From Dryocola sp032000125 (lineage in GTDB: Bacteria; Pseudomonadota; Gammaproteobacteria; Enterobacterales; Enterobacteriaceae), in NCBI GenBank assembly GCA_032000125.1, contig DAMALH010000006.1, positions 67,601 to 131,600 on the forward strand: 64,000 bases of DNA. Reading direction: 5' to 3'. Below, in pieces: positions 33,803-41,086 of this stretch (its first letter is position 1; each line of letters opens with the position of its first letter). The translations under genes were made by a program, and so were the position numbers. Under the pieces are notes generated by a model, which was given only the letters and a program-made list of their open reading frames with translations, did not search any database and was not told the origin of the DNA.

Positions 33803-35284
33803 TTAACGAACTACATTGATTTCAACGTCGGCGAAGTGCACCGCACCAGCCAGTTTGCATGCCACCTGGATTACCGGAGCTTTGCGCGCTTCACGATCGG
33901 CCTGGGCCTGAGCCGCAATAGCCGGGGCGTAAACGTAATAACCTTTGGTTAGCGTATCGCCCGCTACCAGCTGGCCTATTTCGCCCCCGTTCCAGATGCC
34001 CGGCGCCACCAGACCGTTGGTCACTGCCTGCCCCATAGACTGCTCAACGTTCGCGAGCAGGCGGGTGACGCCTGCGTCGGTCTGCGGGATTTTTGTCGTG
34101 CTGGTAAACAGCAGGTTGTAGAGGTTGTTCTGCACATAGTTTTGCAGCCAGTCGAGGCCATGGCGCTCGTCAATAAAATCGCCATTGCACATCACGCCTT
34201 CCTGGATGATGGCGGTGTCGTTGTTGTAGTTCACAAAGACGTTGGCATTTTTTACCGCCAGCGCATTGGTCTGGCTTTGCGTCAGGTATTCCGCAGTAAT
34301 ACCGGGTTCCTGCTTAAATTTCAGGGTGATGGTGGTGTTGTTGCCGTTAAAGTTAACGGTAAAAGCACGGCCAAACAGTGAAGCGGCGGCGTAAGGGCTG
34401 GCGCTGGAGTACACCCCAAAGGTACGGGCATATTTTGCGGCCTTCAGCGTGCTGAGAATATCGGTTGTGCTATCCGCATCCAGTGCGGCGGTCCCCTGCG
34501 TTGTGTGTCCATAGATACGGGACACGCCGTCTGCCTCAATGGCTGCGGCAACGGCAAGCACGTTTTCATCGCTCAGGCTTGTGTCGGCAATGACCAGGCC
34601 ATACCAGTCGGTAGACAAGCCAGACAGCGTTGAGACACATTGTGCGATGCTTTCGCTGGCTTGCCCTTCAATGACCTGAGCGCCAGCAAGTTCCGTCAGC
34701 CCCAGCAATGCTGAAAGATCGCTCCCCTCAGCCACCGCATTTGCATAGCCCACGGAGGAAATAGCGCCGGGAGTAATAGAACGGATGACAAAGCGCGAGC
34801 CAGCGGCATCCCACTCAACGGTACTTCCGTTGAGCGCATCCTGAATACGGCCTGCGACACCGTTCAGATTGGTTTCCGCGCTTAAATCGATTTCGCTAAG
34901 CGTGATTTCAGCGCCGTCGAGAATAATGCTCATAGAGCCGTCGGTTACGGCGGTAAAATTATTCATCGCCTGCTGAGCAGCGGTAAGGATTGCGCCGCGT
35001 AACCTTGCGGCAGCGTCGGTTTTTACCCAACGCCCGATGTACAAATCCACCGGTTGAGGAGACTGCTGATAATAAAGGCTGGCCGCTTTGTACTCTGGCG
35101 TATCCAGGCCAAAATCATTCGCAACGCCGTTGATATCGGAATAGGCACGCATGCGCTCATGGGTATCAATGACCTCACTTGCGCCAATGACAAGCAAAGC
35201 ACCGTAATTACGTGACTGAGCGGCACGCGCAGCCATATTCACCGTCACGTTGACGATGTTAGAGACAGGTAATCCCTGTGACAT
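33803..35284 (-). CDS. Contractile tail sheath protein (DUF3383-like)
   Basis: The 493-residue protein starts MSQGLPVSNIVNVTVNMAARAAQSRNYG and contains YKAASLYYQQSPQPVDLYIGRW and, near the C-terminus, PGIWNGGEIGQLVAGDTLTKGYYVYAPAIAAQAQADREARKAP. This is the DUF3383 sheath type found in Myoviridae prophages of enterobacteria. It is the longest structural gene after the tape measure and defines the tail as contractile, hence R-type rather than F-type if the island is a tailocin. Confidence 0.87.
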   Translation of the reverse strand: MSQGLPVSNIVNVTVNMAARAAQSRNYGALLVIGASEVIDTHERMRAYSDINGVANDFGLDTPEYKAASLYYQQSPQPVDLYIGRWVKTDAAARLRGAILTAAQQAMNNFTAVTDGSMSIILDGAEITLSEIDLSAETNLNGVAGRIQDALNGSTVEWDAAGSRFVIRSITPGAISSVGYANAVAEGSDLSALLGLTELAGAQVIEGQASESIAQCVSTLSGLSTDWYGLVIADTSLSDENVLAVAAAIEADGVSRIYGHTTQGTAALDADSTTDILSTLKAAKYARTFGVYSSASPYAAASLFGRAFTVNFNGNNTTITLKFKQEPGITAEYLTQSQTNALAVKNANVFVNYNNDTAIIQEGVMCNGDFIDERHGLDWLQNYVQNNLYNLLFTSTTKIPQTDAGVTRLLANVEQSMGQAVTNGLVAPGIWNGGEIGQLVAGDTLTKGYYVYAPAIAAQAQADREARKAPVIQVACKLAGAVHFADVEINVVR

Positions 35285-35287
35285 ATT

Positions 35288-35827
35288 TTATTCTCCGAAG
35301 ATATTTACTGAAGTAGAAGTGAGAGACTGAATACCGTATTCGCGAGTCACCTGACGGTGCAGCGTTACGGTGAGGTTGTAGCGGCGTAGCCACTGATTGT
35401 TGATAAGGTCAGCCGAAGGGGTCAGCGCCCCGCAGGCTTTGACTGTCATACCCAGATTATTAAGCTCGGTATTGTTTTGTGCGACATACAACCCATCGCG
35501 AAACTGTGTAGCGATGGCCTGCATATCAGGTCCGTAAAATGTGCAATTCACCTCCAGCGTTTCAGTTTGTCTTAGCTCGTCGCTGTATTGAGATACGGGG
35601 ACGAACATAGGGTTAGCATCATGGCCGATTGAAAGATCAAACTCGCAGCGAGTCTGCTCCACGGCGGGGATTTGCGGGGGCGGTTCTGTCCAGCGCGGCA
35701 CAATGGCATCGCCCGGTAGTCCTGCCAGGCTGCTAATCCAGTGGATTAACGTCTCTTCCAGCAATTCGTCATAGGCAGGTGGCGAACTGACCGGCGTGAG
35801 GTAACCCGCGTGGGTTGAGTCATTCAT
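35288..35827 (-). CDS. Tail terminator / neck protein (LIC_12616-like)
   Basis: The 179-residue protein starts MNDSTHAGYLTPVSSPPAYDELLEETLIHWISSLAGLPG and contains MFVPVSQYSDELRQTETLEVNCTFYGPDMQAIATQFRDGL, resembling gp12-like neck terminator proteins. It immediately precedes the sheath gene. Being first structural gene, it would cap the tail. No head-completion, portal or capsid genes precede it, as they would in a phage. Its start overlaps the Rz stop as ATGAATGA. Confidence 0.75.
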   Translation of the reverse strand: MNDSTHAGYLTPVSSPPAYDELLEETLIHWISSLAGLPGDAIVPRWTEPPPQIPAVEQTRCEFDLSIGHDANPMFVPVSQYSDELRQTETLEVNCTFYGPDMQAIATQFRDGLYVAQNNTELNNLGMTVKACGALTPSADLINNQWLRRYNLTVTLHRQVTREYGIQSLTSTSVNIFGE

Positions 35828-36311
35828 CTGCGGTCTCCGTGGTAATTAAGCGATCGGGCCTGCGCAGGCACTGCTGGCGAACATAATCCTGCAGGCCTGC
35901 TAGTTGTTTGCTGGCGAGCTCGATGCGGCTTCTGAGACGGAAATAATCCCGTTCAGCGGCGTCAGTAAGTCTGGCGCCGGCTGCATCATCCAGGCGGGCG
36001 GCGGTGGACCCGGCTGGCAATTTTGGGCAACCGGCGGCGACGTGCAGCCGCTTAGCGCCACCAGCAACATCACGCTGCAAATCTTCAATGGTGCGTTGTG
36101 CATTAGCGAGTTCCCGTGTGTATCTGGAATCCAGGTCTGCGACGTCACGCTGGCGCTTTTGCAGGTCTTCAATAAGTCTGATGCTTAAGGCAAGTTTCTT
36201 TTCGACCTGAGCGGTCAGCAATTTTTGCGCGGCATAGCGCGACTGGAAATAATAAGTACTGAAGGCGAGCGAGAGGCATACCAAAAGGGTGAATAAAAAC
36301 CGTATATTCAT
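35820..36311 (-). CDS. Inner-membrane spanin Rz
   Basis: The 163-residue protein has an N-terminal signal anchor (MNIRFLFTLLVCLSLAFSTYYF) and a long helical periplasmic domain (VEKKLALSIRLIEDLQKRQRDVADLDSRYTRELANAQRTIEDLQ), as in i-spanins. The ATG at 36311 overlaps the endolysin stop. It encloses the Rz1 gene in another frame. Together they fuse inner and outer membrane in the last step of lysis. Confidence 0.88.
   Translation of the reverse strand: MNIRFLFTLLVCLSLAFSTYYFQSRYAAQKLLTAQVEKKLALSIRLIEDLQKRQRDVADLDSRYTRELANAQRTIEDLQRDVAGGAKRLHVAAGCPKLPAGSTAARLDDAAGARLTDAAERDYFRLRSRIELASKQLAGLQDYVRQQCLRRPDRLITTETADE
35900..36103 (-). CDS. Outer-membrane spanin lipoprotein Rz1 (nested in Rz)
   Basis: A 67-residue frame wholly inside Rz, starting MHNAPLKICSVMLLVALSGC with lipobox LSGC at C20, followed by a proline-rich mature region (PGPPPPAWMMQPAPDLLTP). 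That is the classical embedded Rz1 arrangement of lambdoid phages. A longer open frame upstream adds no signal sequence, so the ATG at 36103 is the best start. Confidence 0.88.
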   Translation of the reverse strand: MHNAPLKICSVMLLVALSGCTSPPVAQNCQPGPPPPAWMMQPAPDLLTPLNGIISVSEAASSSPANN

Positions 36312-36799
36312 GTGGTGTTCCTGTTCCAGCAGCAAACCTTATATTCGACCTCACGGCGATTCATCAGGCCCTTCCAGCGTTTTCCTCCCGCCCAGATCCA
36401 TTTCTTTAAGCCTTCACAGGCTTGCTCAAAACGTCCGGCGTTAAGTTCACGCAATAGAGCAGAATGCTGAAAAGCTGAAATGCCAACGTTGTAGCTAAAA
36501 GAGATCAGTGCAGCTTTCTGGTATTCGTCTGCGGGGATGGTAACGGCACGCTCCACTGCCCGGGCAAAGGGCTGTAGATCTTTGTTGAGCATCGCCTGGC
36601 ATTCTTGCGGCGTGTACCTTTTCCCTGGAACAATGTCCTTGCCGGTATGCCCGTAGCAAACGGTCAGCACGCCTGCGACATCGTAATAAGGCGCATAGCG
36701 CACGCCCTCAAGCTCTGGAATTATCGCGCTTGCAAGCGACAGCGCGCTGGCCCCTGTCAGGCCAAGGATGGTTTTTTTGAGTCCGGGAGACATTGCCAT
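36308..36799 (-). CDS. SAR endolysin (GH24 lysozyme, R21-like)
   Basis: The 163-residue muramidase starts MAMSPGLKKTILGLTGASALSLASAI, a weakly hydrophobic signal-anchor-release segment, followed by the T4-lysozyme catalytic triad region ELEGVRYAPYYDVAGVLTVCYGHT and SFSYNVGISAFQHSALLRELNAG. SAR endolysins are exported by Sec and activated when released from the membrane by a pinholin. The ATG at 36799 has GAGAGG six bases upstream. The 134 bp before it hold a short palindrome (36922-36935) and no gene. Confidence 0.93.
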   Translation of the reverse strand: MAMSPGLKKTILGLTGASALSLASAIIPELEGVRYAPYYDVAGVLTVCYGHTGKDIVPGKRYTPQECQAMLNKDLQPFARAVERAVTIPADEYQKAALISFSYNVGISAFQHSALLRELNAGRFEQACEGLKKWIWAGGKRWKGLMNRREVEYKVCCWNRNTT

Positions 36800-36933
36800 T
36801 AGCTACCTCTCTGTTTTCTGCGCGCAGTGCGTTTACGGCCGTACCGCCTGTTACCTTTCAGGAAACAGGCTGGAACCGGGCGCCGGTGTGGGTTTGCAGA
36901 TTTGAAACGAAATTGCGTGCCTGTAGCGTTACG

Positions 36934-37431
36934 CTACTTGCGCAGCCGTTCGAGAAGGTCCTTTTCGAACAGGCCAGTGCTCTTACACTCGGTGGGTTTA
37001 ACCTTGTCGTTACCGTCTGCGGCAACCAGTCCGGCCACGCCGGTCACCTCGACAGAGATATTGCTGCCTTCGCCTGCGCTCCAGACCTGGGTCACAATGC
37101 GGAACCGCCGCTGGATGTTTTGAGTTTGTGGCAGCACAGAACAATCGAGGTATAAGCCTGCAAGCTCATCGTCGGAGCCAGACACGGCCACAATTCCCGT
37201 TGCCGAATCCTGTACGCTGGGAGATAGCCCTTTCTGCTGGTAATAAAGTTCGACTGCGCTTAACAGTTCCTTTGGCTTTCTGTTGCCAATCTTCGTTGCT
37301 GAAACAACGTCTCCCATACCCGGCATCTGCTGGTCAGAAGAGGCATCGCTTTGGCCTGCGGTTTTAACAGGCCCATAAACGTTAATGCAGCCGGCTAATG
37401 TAAAAGCTAATAGTGGAATATGTAATTTCAT
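36934..37431 (-). CDS. Uncharacterised lipoprotein in the lysis cassette
   Basis: I do not recognise this 165-residue protein. It starts MKLHIPLLAFTLAGC with lipobox LAGC at C15. The mature part contains KPKELLSAVELYYQQKGLSPSVQDSATGIVAVSGSDDEL and two further cysteines. It starts 5 bp after the stop of a 24-codon lipoprotein gene and has no obvious ribosome-binding site, so it is probably translationally coupled. It lies between holin and endolysin genes. A role in membrane disruption, release or self-protection is possible but unproven. Confidence 0.7.
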   Translation of the reverse strand: MKLHIPLLAFTLAGCINVYGPVKTAGQSDASSDQQMPGMGDVVSATKIGNRKPKELLSAVELYYQQKGLSPSVQDSATGIVAVSGSDDELAGLYLDCSVLPQTQNIQRRFRIVTQVWSAGEGSNISVEVTGVAGLVAADGNDKVKPTECKSTGLFEKDLLERLRK

Positions 37432-37436
37432 CGTCG

Positions 37437-37511
37437 TTAGCGATAGTAGAGAGTGGTACAGCCGGCCAGGTTAGAACAAAGCACGGCCAGTAAAAAAAGT
37501 TTTAACTTCAT
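37437..37511 (-). CDS. Very small lipoprotein, 24 codons
   Basis: The frame reads MKLKLFLLAVLCSNLAGC followed by six residues, with a lipobox LAGC at C18 and a mature peptide of only seven residues. GAGGAGGAAC precedes the start. Small lipoproteins of this kind resemble colicin-release (lysis) proteins in form, although those have longer mature parts. It lies between the holin gene and the larger lipoprotein gene, in one operon. Confidence 0.65.
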   Translation of the reverse strand: MKLKLFLLAVLCSNLAGCTTLYYR

Positions 37512-37575
37512 GAGGTTCCTCCTCGGTTAGATTCAAAAAGCCCTGCTGTTATCACAGGTGTGGTTATTCGTTCGG

Positions 37576-37887
37576 TCAGTGGCCGACACCAGAATGTTTA
37601 AGCGCCTCGCGAAGGTCTTTCGCCGTTGCAGGCAGGTCGGATTTGGCTATCGTTTTGGTTTGCAGCGCCTCAAGATAATCCTGAAGAAGCCGCGTACGCT
37701 TCTCATCCTCCTTTCTTAAGCGGTGCGCATCCATGCGGCCATTAATGAAGGAAGCCACTGAAATAGCCACGCTTATCAGGCCGAATATCATGTAGACCAT
37801 ATCCTGTGTCGTGATACCCAGACCGGCGGACAAAGCCGCCAGCCACGCAGAACACTGCGTGACGATATTTCCTGGTTGGTCATTCAT
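37576..37887 (-). CDS. Holin-like membrane protein
   Basis: The 103-residue protein starts MNDQPGNIVTQCSAWLAALSAGLGITTQDMVYMIFGLISVAISVASF, giving two hydrophobic stretches, then a charged helical tail (RLRKEDEKRTRLLQDYLEAL). Size, charge pattern and position ahead of a SAR endolysin suit a class II holin or pinholin. I chose the ATG at 37887, five codons inside the open frame, on family grounds. Confidence 0.78.
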   Translation of the reverse strand: MNDQPGNIVTQCSAWLAALSAGLGITTQDMVYMIFGLISVAISVASFINGRMDAHRLRKEDEKRTRLLQDYLEALQTKTIAKSDLPATAKDLREALKHSGVGH

Positions 37888-37954
37888 GCGAGTCTCTCTC
37901 ACCTGCGGCTTTGGGCCGTGGTTCGTGTCATTCAGCGAGGTAGCCAGAAGTTAT

Positions 37955-38290
37955 TCAGATAAGCGGGACAGATTGAGCGTGACGCTTTTCTTTGCCGCGG
38001 GCATCCGGCGCTCCCGAAGCATTTTTGGGTTGTGAGTGATAAATACGATGATTTTTCTGCTGCTGCTGTTCACGCAAGCGCAGGTATTTCTCGGTATTCT
38101 GCTGGATTTGTAAGCTGTATTCGTTCACCCCTGCCAGCGCTTTGGCGACGCGGTCTGCGGGTTTGCGGTTAAGCCTAAGCGTTGGCTGCGGTTCCGGCGT
38201 GGCACAAAATCCGACTAACAAAGGATTTTCGCTTTTCCAGGCCGCTTGCTTTGCCTGCCGGCGTTCGCGGCGGCGTGCCTGTGCATCCAT
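37955..38290 (-). CDS. Unknown basic protein, first gene of the island operon
   Basis: I do not recognise this 111-residue protein. It starts MDAQARRRERRQAKQAAWKSE after a GGAGG site. It is strongly basic and glutamine/arginine rich (RLREQQQQKNHRIYHSQPKN), with no helix-turn-helix visible to me. As the first gene after the regulated promoter at 38424-38452 it could be a regulator, for example an antiterminator or activator of the tail genes. Sequence alone does not show this. Confidence 0.6.
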   Translation of the reverse strand: MDAQARRRERRQAKQAAWKSENPLLVGFCATPEPQPTLRLNRKPADRVAKALAGVNEYSLQIQQNTEKYLRLREQQQQKNHRIYHSQPKNASGAPDARGKEKRHAQSVPLI

Positions 38291-38423
38291 ATATCCTCCA
38301 ATCAACTTTGGCGATATCTTTTTGATATCCCAAAATTCATTGTCTGGAAATTTGCCCTTTTTCAGGGCCGGTTGTTAAAGAGCGTTGGCTCGTTGCTGAG
38401 CGCTTTGTCGTGCTGATGAATTG

Positions 38424-38452
38424 ATATTGAACCAAATGTACAATCCCGTCAA
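38424..38452 (-). promoter_or_regulatory. Main island promoter
   Basis: On the minus strand TTGACG (38452-38447), a 17-bp spacer and CAATAT (38429-38424). It is the only good sigma70-type promoter I see ahead of the lysis and tail genes. Two repressor-type operators lie on it: one abuts the -35 element and one overlaps the spacer and -10 edge. Confidence 0.75.
38429..38441 (-). promoter_or_regulatory. Repressor operator O1
   Basis: GTACATTTGGTTC on the minus strand, within the spacer of the main promoter and touching its -10 hexamer. It belongs to a four-member set with the form GTAC-N5-GTWC. Confidence 0.72.
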
Positions 38453-38465
38453 GAACCAAAAGTAC
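38453..38465 (-). promoter_or_regulatory. Repressor operator O2
   Basis: GTACTTTTGGTTC on the minus strand, immediately upstream of the -35 hexamer and exactly 24 bp from O1. Confidence 0.72.
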
Positions 38466-38630
38466 GAATTATTGATAAAAATTTAAAATGCTAATTAGCC
38501 ATTGATTAATAAGAAATTATTTTTTGAGGGGATTTTAACGTTCGGGTTCCAACAGGGCGCGAAAGGAACAACCCAGCAGCTAACCGGGTAGCTTACCGGG
38601 GTTGATTAAAGCGGCAGGCAGGGAGAAACG

Positions 38631-39398
38631 TCAGGCGTGGCGGCGAATAGAATGGCTATACATCACGCGTCCGATGATTTTCAGATGCTGTTCGTTTTCC
38701 TCACAGATTTTCCAGTCGGCATATTTAGCGTTATCCGACCGCACCAGCAGGCTATCGTGGGTCATTTGCAGGCGTTTAACCAGCAATTGGCCTTTGTAAA
38801 GGAACACATAGATACCGTCGCCCTGGAAATAATCTTTGGCGATATCGACAAAGATATAGTCGCCCAGCTCAATGGTGCCGGACATGCTGTCGCCGGTAAC
38901 GGTTATTACTTTAATGCTGTCCGCAGGACGATGACCAAAAAGCTCCAGCGCTTCCTGGCTGTCGTAAACTATATGGTTGATGGTTTCGGTCACTTCGCTG
39001 GAAATCAGGCGACCCGGCCCGGCGCTGGCCTCGATATCCAGCACATCGATGCGAAATCCCGGTTCTGGCGGCGGCGTGTAAAACGGCCCGCCTGCGTTTT
39101 CATTAAGCACCGAAGCATGCGCGGATTCACGCCGCTCATCAGCAAAAACGCCTTCGTTGCCGTGCTGCAGCCACAGCACATCCGCGTTTAAAAACGTGGC
39201 CAGTTCATACATTTTATCCTGGCGAGGGATGGATTCAGCGTTAAGCCATTTGCTTACGGCTTTGGAAGAGACCCCAAGGGCCCTTGCTATCGCCATGCCT
39301 CTGCCAAATTCGTCCAGGCTGGCTTCTGTGCAGGCCTGCGCCAGCCTGCGGGAGAATGCTTCGCGCAATTGTTCTCTCTGTACCATAAGTACGATCAT
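38631..39398 (-). CDS. CI/LexA-type repressor with S24 autoprotease domain
   Basis: The 255-residue protein has an N-terminal helix-turn-helix (GRGMAIARALGVSSKAVSKWLNAESIP, about residues 33-58) and a C-terminal peptidase S24 domain with nucleophile S171 in VTGDSMSGTIELGDYIFVD and catalytic lysine K208 in LLVKRLQ. A likely cleavage bond is A102-G103 (NENAGGPF). Such repressors cleave themselves when stimulated by RecA, so DNA damage would induce the island. The start may be 39398 or 39386; neither has a strong ribosome-binding site. The 340 bp downstream hold the main promoter. Confidence 0.9.
   Translation of the reverse strand: MIVLMVQREQLREAFSRRLAQACTEASLDEFGRGMAIARALGVSSKAVSKWLNAESIPRQDKMYELATFLNADVLWLQHGNEGVFADERRESAHASVLNENAGGPFYTPPPEPGFRIDVLDIEASAGPGRLISSEVTETINHIVYDSQEALELFGHRPADSIKVITVTGDSMSGTIELGDYIFVDIAKDYFQGDGIYVFLYKGQLLVKRLQMTHDSLLVRSDNAKYADWKICEENEQHLKIIGRVMYSHSIRRHA
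39380..39392 (-). promoter_or_regulatory. Repressor operator O3, over the repressor start codon
   Basis: GTACTTATGGTAC on the minus strand. It covers the ATG at 39386, so it would give autorepression by roadblock. Confidence 0.68.
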
Positions 39399-39424
39399 AG
39401 CTCATTTCGGGAACGCATGGTTCC

Positions 39425-39447
39425 ATGATAGCACGTACTGAAAGTAC
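39425..39447 (-). promoter_or_regulatory. Repressor promoter with operator O4
   Basis: The operator GTACTTTCAGTAC (39447-39435) sits just upstream of an extended -10 element TGCTATCAT (-10 hexamer at 39430-39425). The -35 element is weak (TTTGTG-like). This is the likely repressor promoter, controlled by its own product. Confidence 0.65.
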
Positions 39448-39644
39448 ACAAAGCAATAATCGCGATTAAACACGCAGCGATATTGGGGATGTTTTGCTTT
39501 TATGGTACAGTGCGCGCCTGCAAAATTCCGGTGCTTTCATTCCCATCTTATACTGTATAAATACACATATCCAAGTCGATTTTTACGGCTGAGCGTGAGA
39601 CGTGAGGGGTTAACCGGGGAAGTGAGGCAAAGCAAGGTCTTGAA

Positions 39645-39905
39645 ATGGCTCTACTAATTACCAAAAAATGTATCAATTGCGATATGTGCGAGCCCGAGTG
39701 CCCGAATCAGGCTATCTCCATGGGAGAGAGCATTTACGAGATCGATACCGATCGCTGTACCCAGTGCGTGGGCCATTACGAAACGCCGACCTGCCAGCAG
39801 GTCTGCCCGATTGTAAACACCATTATTATCGACCCGGCACATGTTGAAAGCGAAGAGCGGCTATGGGACAAGTATGTTCAGCTACATCACGCCGATAAAA
39901 TCTAG
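39645..39905 (+). CDS. yfhL: Ferredoxin-like protein YfhL
   Basis: The 86-residue ferredoxin has two 4Fe-4S motifs, CINCDMCEPECP and CTQCVGH...CQQVCP, and length and sequence close to E. coli YfhL. It carries electrons in the cytoplasm; the partner is unknown. In E. coli it is close to yfhH, so the tailocin island entered between these neighbours. Its stop overlaps the acpS stop as CTAG. The upstream gap 39399-39644 also carries its own promoter region with TATACT. Confidence 0.95.
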   Translation: MALLITKKCINCDMCEPECPNQAISMGESIYEIDTDRCTQCVGHYETPTCQQVCPIVNTIIIDPAHVESEERLWDKYVQLHHADKI

Positions 39906-40282
39906 CTTTCGATAATCACCGTCGCACAGGCGTAATGGCGTTCGTCCGCAAGCGTAACGTGAACTGAACGCACGCCCATCCGCTCAGCAAGCCGTTCCGC
40001 CTCTTTCCAGAACCGCAGTTGCGGTTTGCCTAAAGTATCGTTAAACACCTCAAACTGATTAAACGCAAGACCGTTGCGGATGCCGGTTCCGAAGGCTTTA
40101 GCCGCCGCCTCTTTGACCGCAAAGCGTTTGGCGAGAAAACGCACCGGCTGCTGGTGCGCTTCATATTGTTCCCATTCGCTTGCGCTTAGCACGCGCTTCG
40201 CCAGACGGTCTCCCGAACGGGAGATAACGCTTTCGATGCGCGCGATCTCCACGATATCCGTGCCAAGGCCGAGGATTGCCAT
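39902..40282 (-). CDS. acpS: Holo-[acyl-carrier-protein] synthase AcpS
   Basis: The 126-residue protein transfers 4'-phosphopantetheine from CoA to acyl carrier protein. The motif GTDIVEIARIE at the N-terminus and RFAVKEAAAKAFGTGI are the conserved magnesium and CoA-binding segments. It overlaps the pdxJ stop by one base, so it is co-translated as the last gene of the lepA-lepB-rnc-era-recO-pdxJ-acpS cluster. Confidence 0.98.
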   Translation of the reverse strand: MAILGLGTDIVEIARIESVISRSGDRLAKRVLSASEWEQYEAHQQPVRFLAKRFAVKEAAAKAFGTGIRNGLAFNQFEVFNDTLGKPQLRFWKEAERLAERMGVRSVHVTLADERHYACATVIIES

Positions 40283-41013
40283 TAGCGACGCGCTTCCTGC
40301 ATCAGACGTTTCATCTCCGCCACGGCCTCTTTTAAGCCGCTCATCACCGCTCGCCCGATAATTGCATGGCCGATATTCAGCTCGTGCATTTCAGGCAGGC
40401 GGGCAATGGCCTGCACGTTGTGATAAGTCAGCCCGTGCCCGGCATTCACCTTCAGACCTTTACCAGCGGCATAGGTCGCGGCTTCGGCGATGCGCGCCAG
40501 CTCTTTTGCCTGCGTGGCGTCGTCTTTAGCATCCGCATAGCAGCCCGTATGAATTTCGATATAAGGCGCACCTACGGCCACGGCTGCATCAATCTGCGCA
40601 TGGTCGGCGTCAATAAATAAAGAAACCAGAATGCCCGCATCGGCCAGCCGCTTGCAGGCGTCGCGCATTTTATCGAGCTGGCCTGCTATGTCCAGGCCAC
40701 CTTCGGTGGTTACTTCCTGACGCTTTTCCGGCACCAGGCAGCAGAAGTGCGGACGAGTGTCACAGGCGATGGCGATCGTTTCTTCGGTGACGGCCATTTC
40801 AAGGTTCATTCGGGTATCGAGGGTCTGGCGCAGAATACGGACATCGCGATCGGTGATGTGGCGGCGGTCTTCACGTAAGTGTACGGTAATGCCGTCGGCG
40901 CCCGCCTGCTCGGCAATGAAAGCTGCCTGTACCGGATCCGGGTAAGCCGTGCCGCGAGCGTTGCGCAGGGTCGCGATATGATCGATGTTTACACCTAACA
41001 GTAATTCAGCCAT
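40282..41013 (-). CDS. pdxJ: Pyridoxine 5'-phosphate synthase PdxJ
   Basis: The 243-residue TIM-barrel enzyme condenses 1-deoxyxylulose-5-phosphate with 3-amino-2-oxopropyl phosphate to pyridoxine phosphate. LLGVNIDHIATLRNARGT at the N-terminus and GADGITVHLREDRRHI are intact. It follows recO by 73 bp and overlaps acpS by one base. Confidence 0.98.
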   Translation of the reverse strand: MAELLLGVNIDHIATLRNARGTAYPDPVQAAFIAEQAGADGITVHLREDRRHITDRDVRILRQTLDTRMNLEMAVTEETIAIACDTRPHFCCLVPEKRQEVTTEGGLDIAGQLDKMRDACKRLADAGILVSLFIDADHAQIDAAVAVGAPYIEIHTGCYADAKDDATQAKELARIAEAATYAAGKGLKVNAGHGLTYHNVQAIARLPEMHELNIGHAIIGRAVMSGLKEAVAEMKRLMQEARR

Positions 41014-41086
41014 GACTATCCTCGGAGATCAGAATGATATGCCAGCAGTGTACACCGCTGATGGAAAGCGTGGCTACGATCGAGCG

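Noticed and set aside
23098..39398. Calling the island an intact or defective temperate prophage
   Set aside because: No integrase, replication, packaging or head gene is present, while every tail and lysis gene looks intact. Selective loss of exactly the head, replication and integration functions points to a tailocin.
39399..39644. Attachment site or second copy of the yfhH repeat at the yfhL end of the island
   Set aside because: I searched this gap by eye for the 114-bp repeat or its core and found none.
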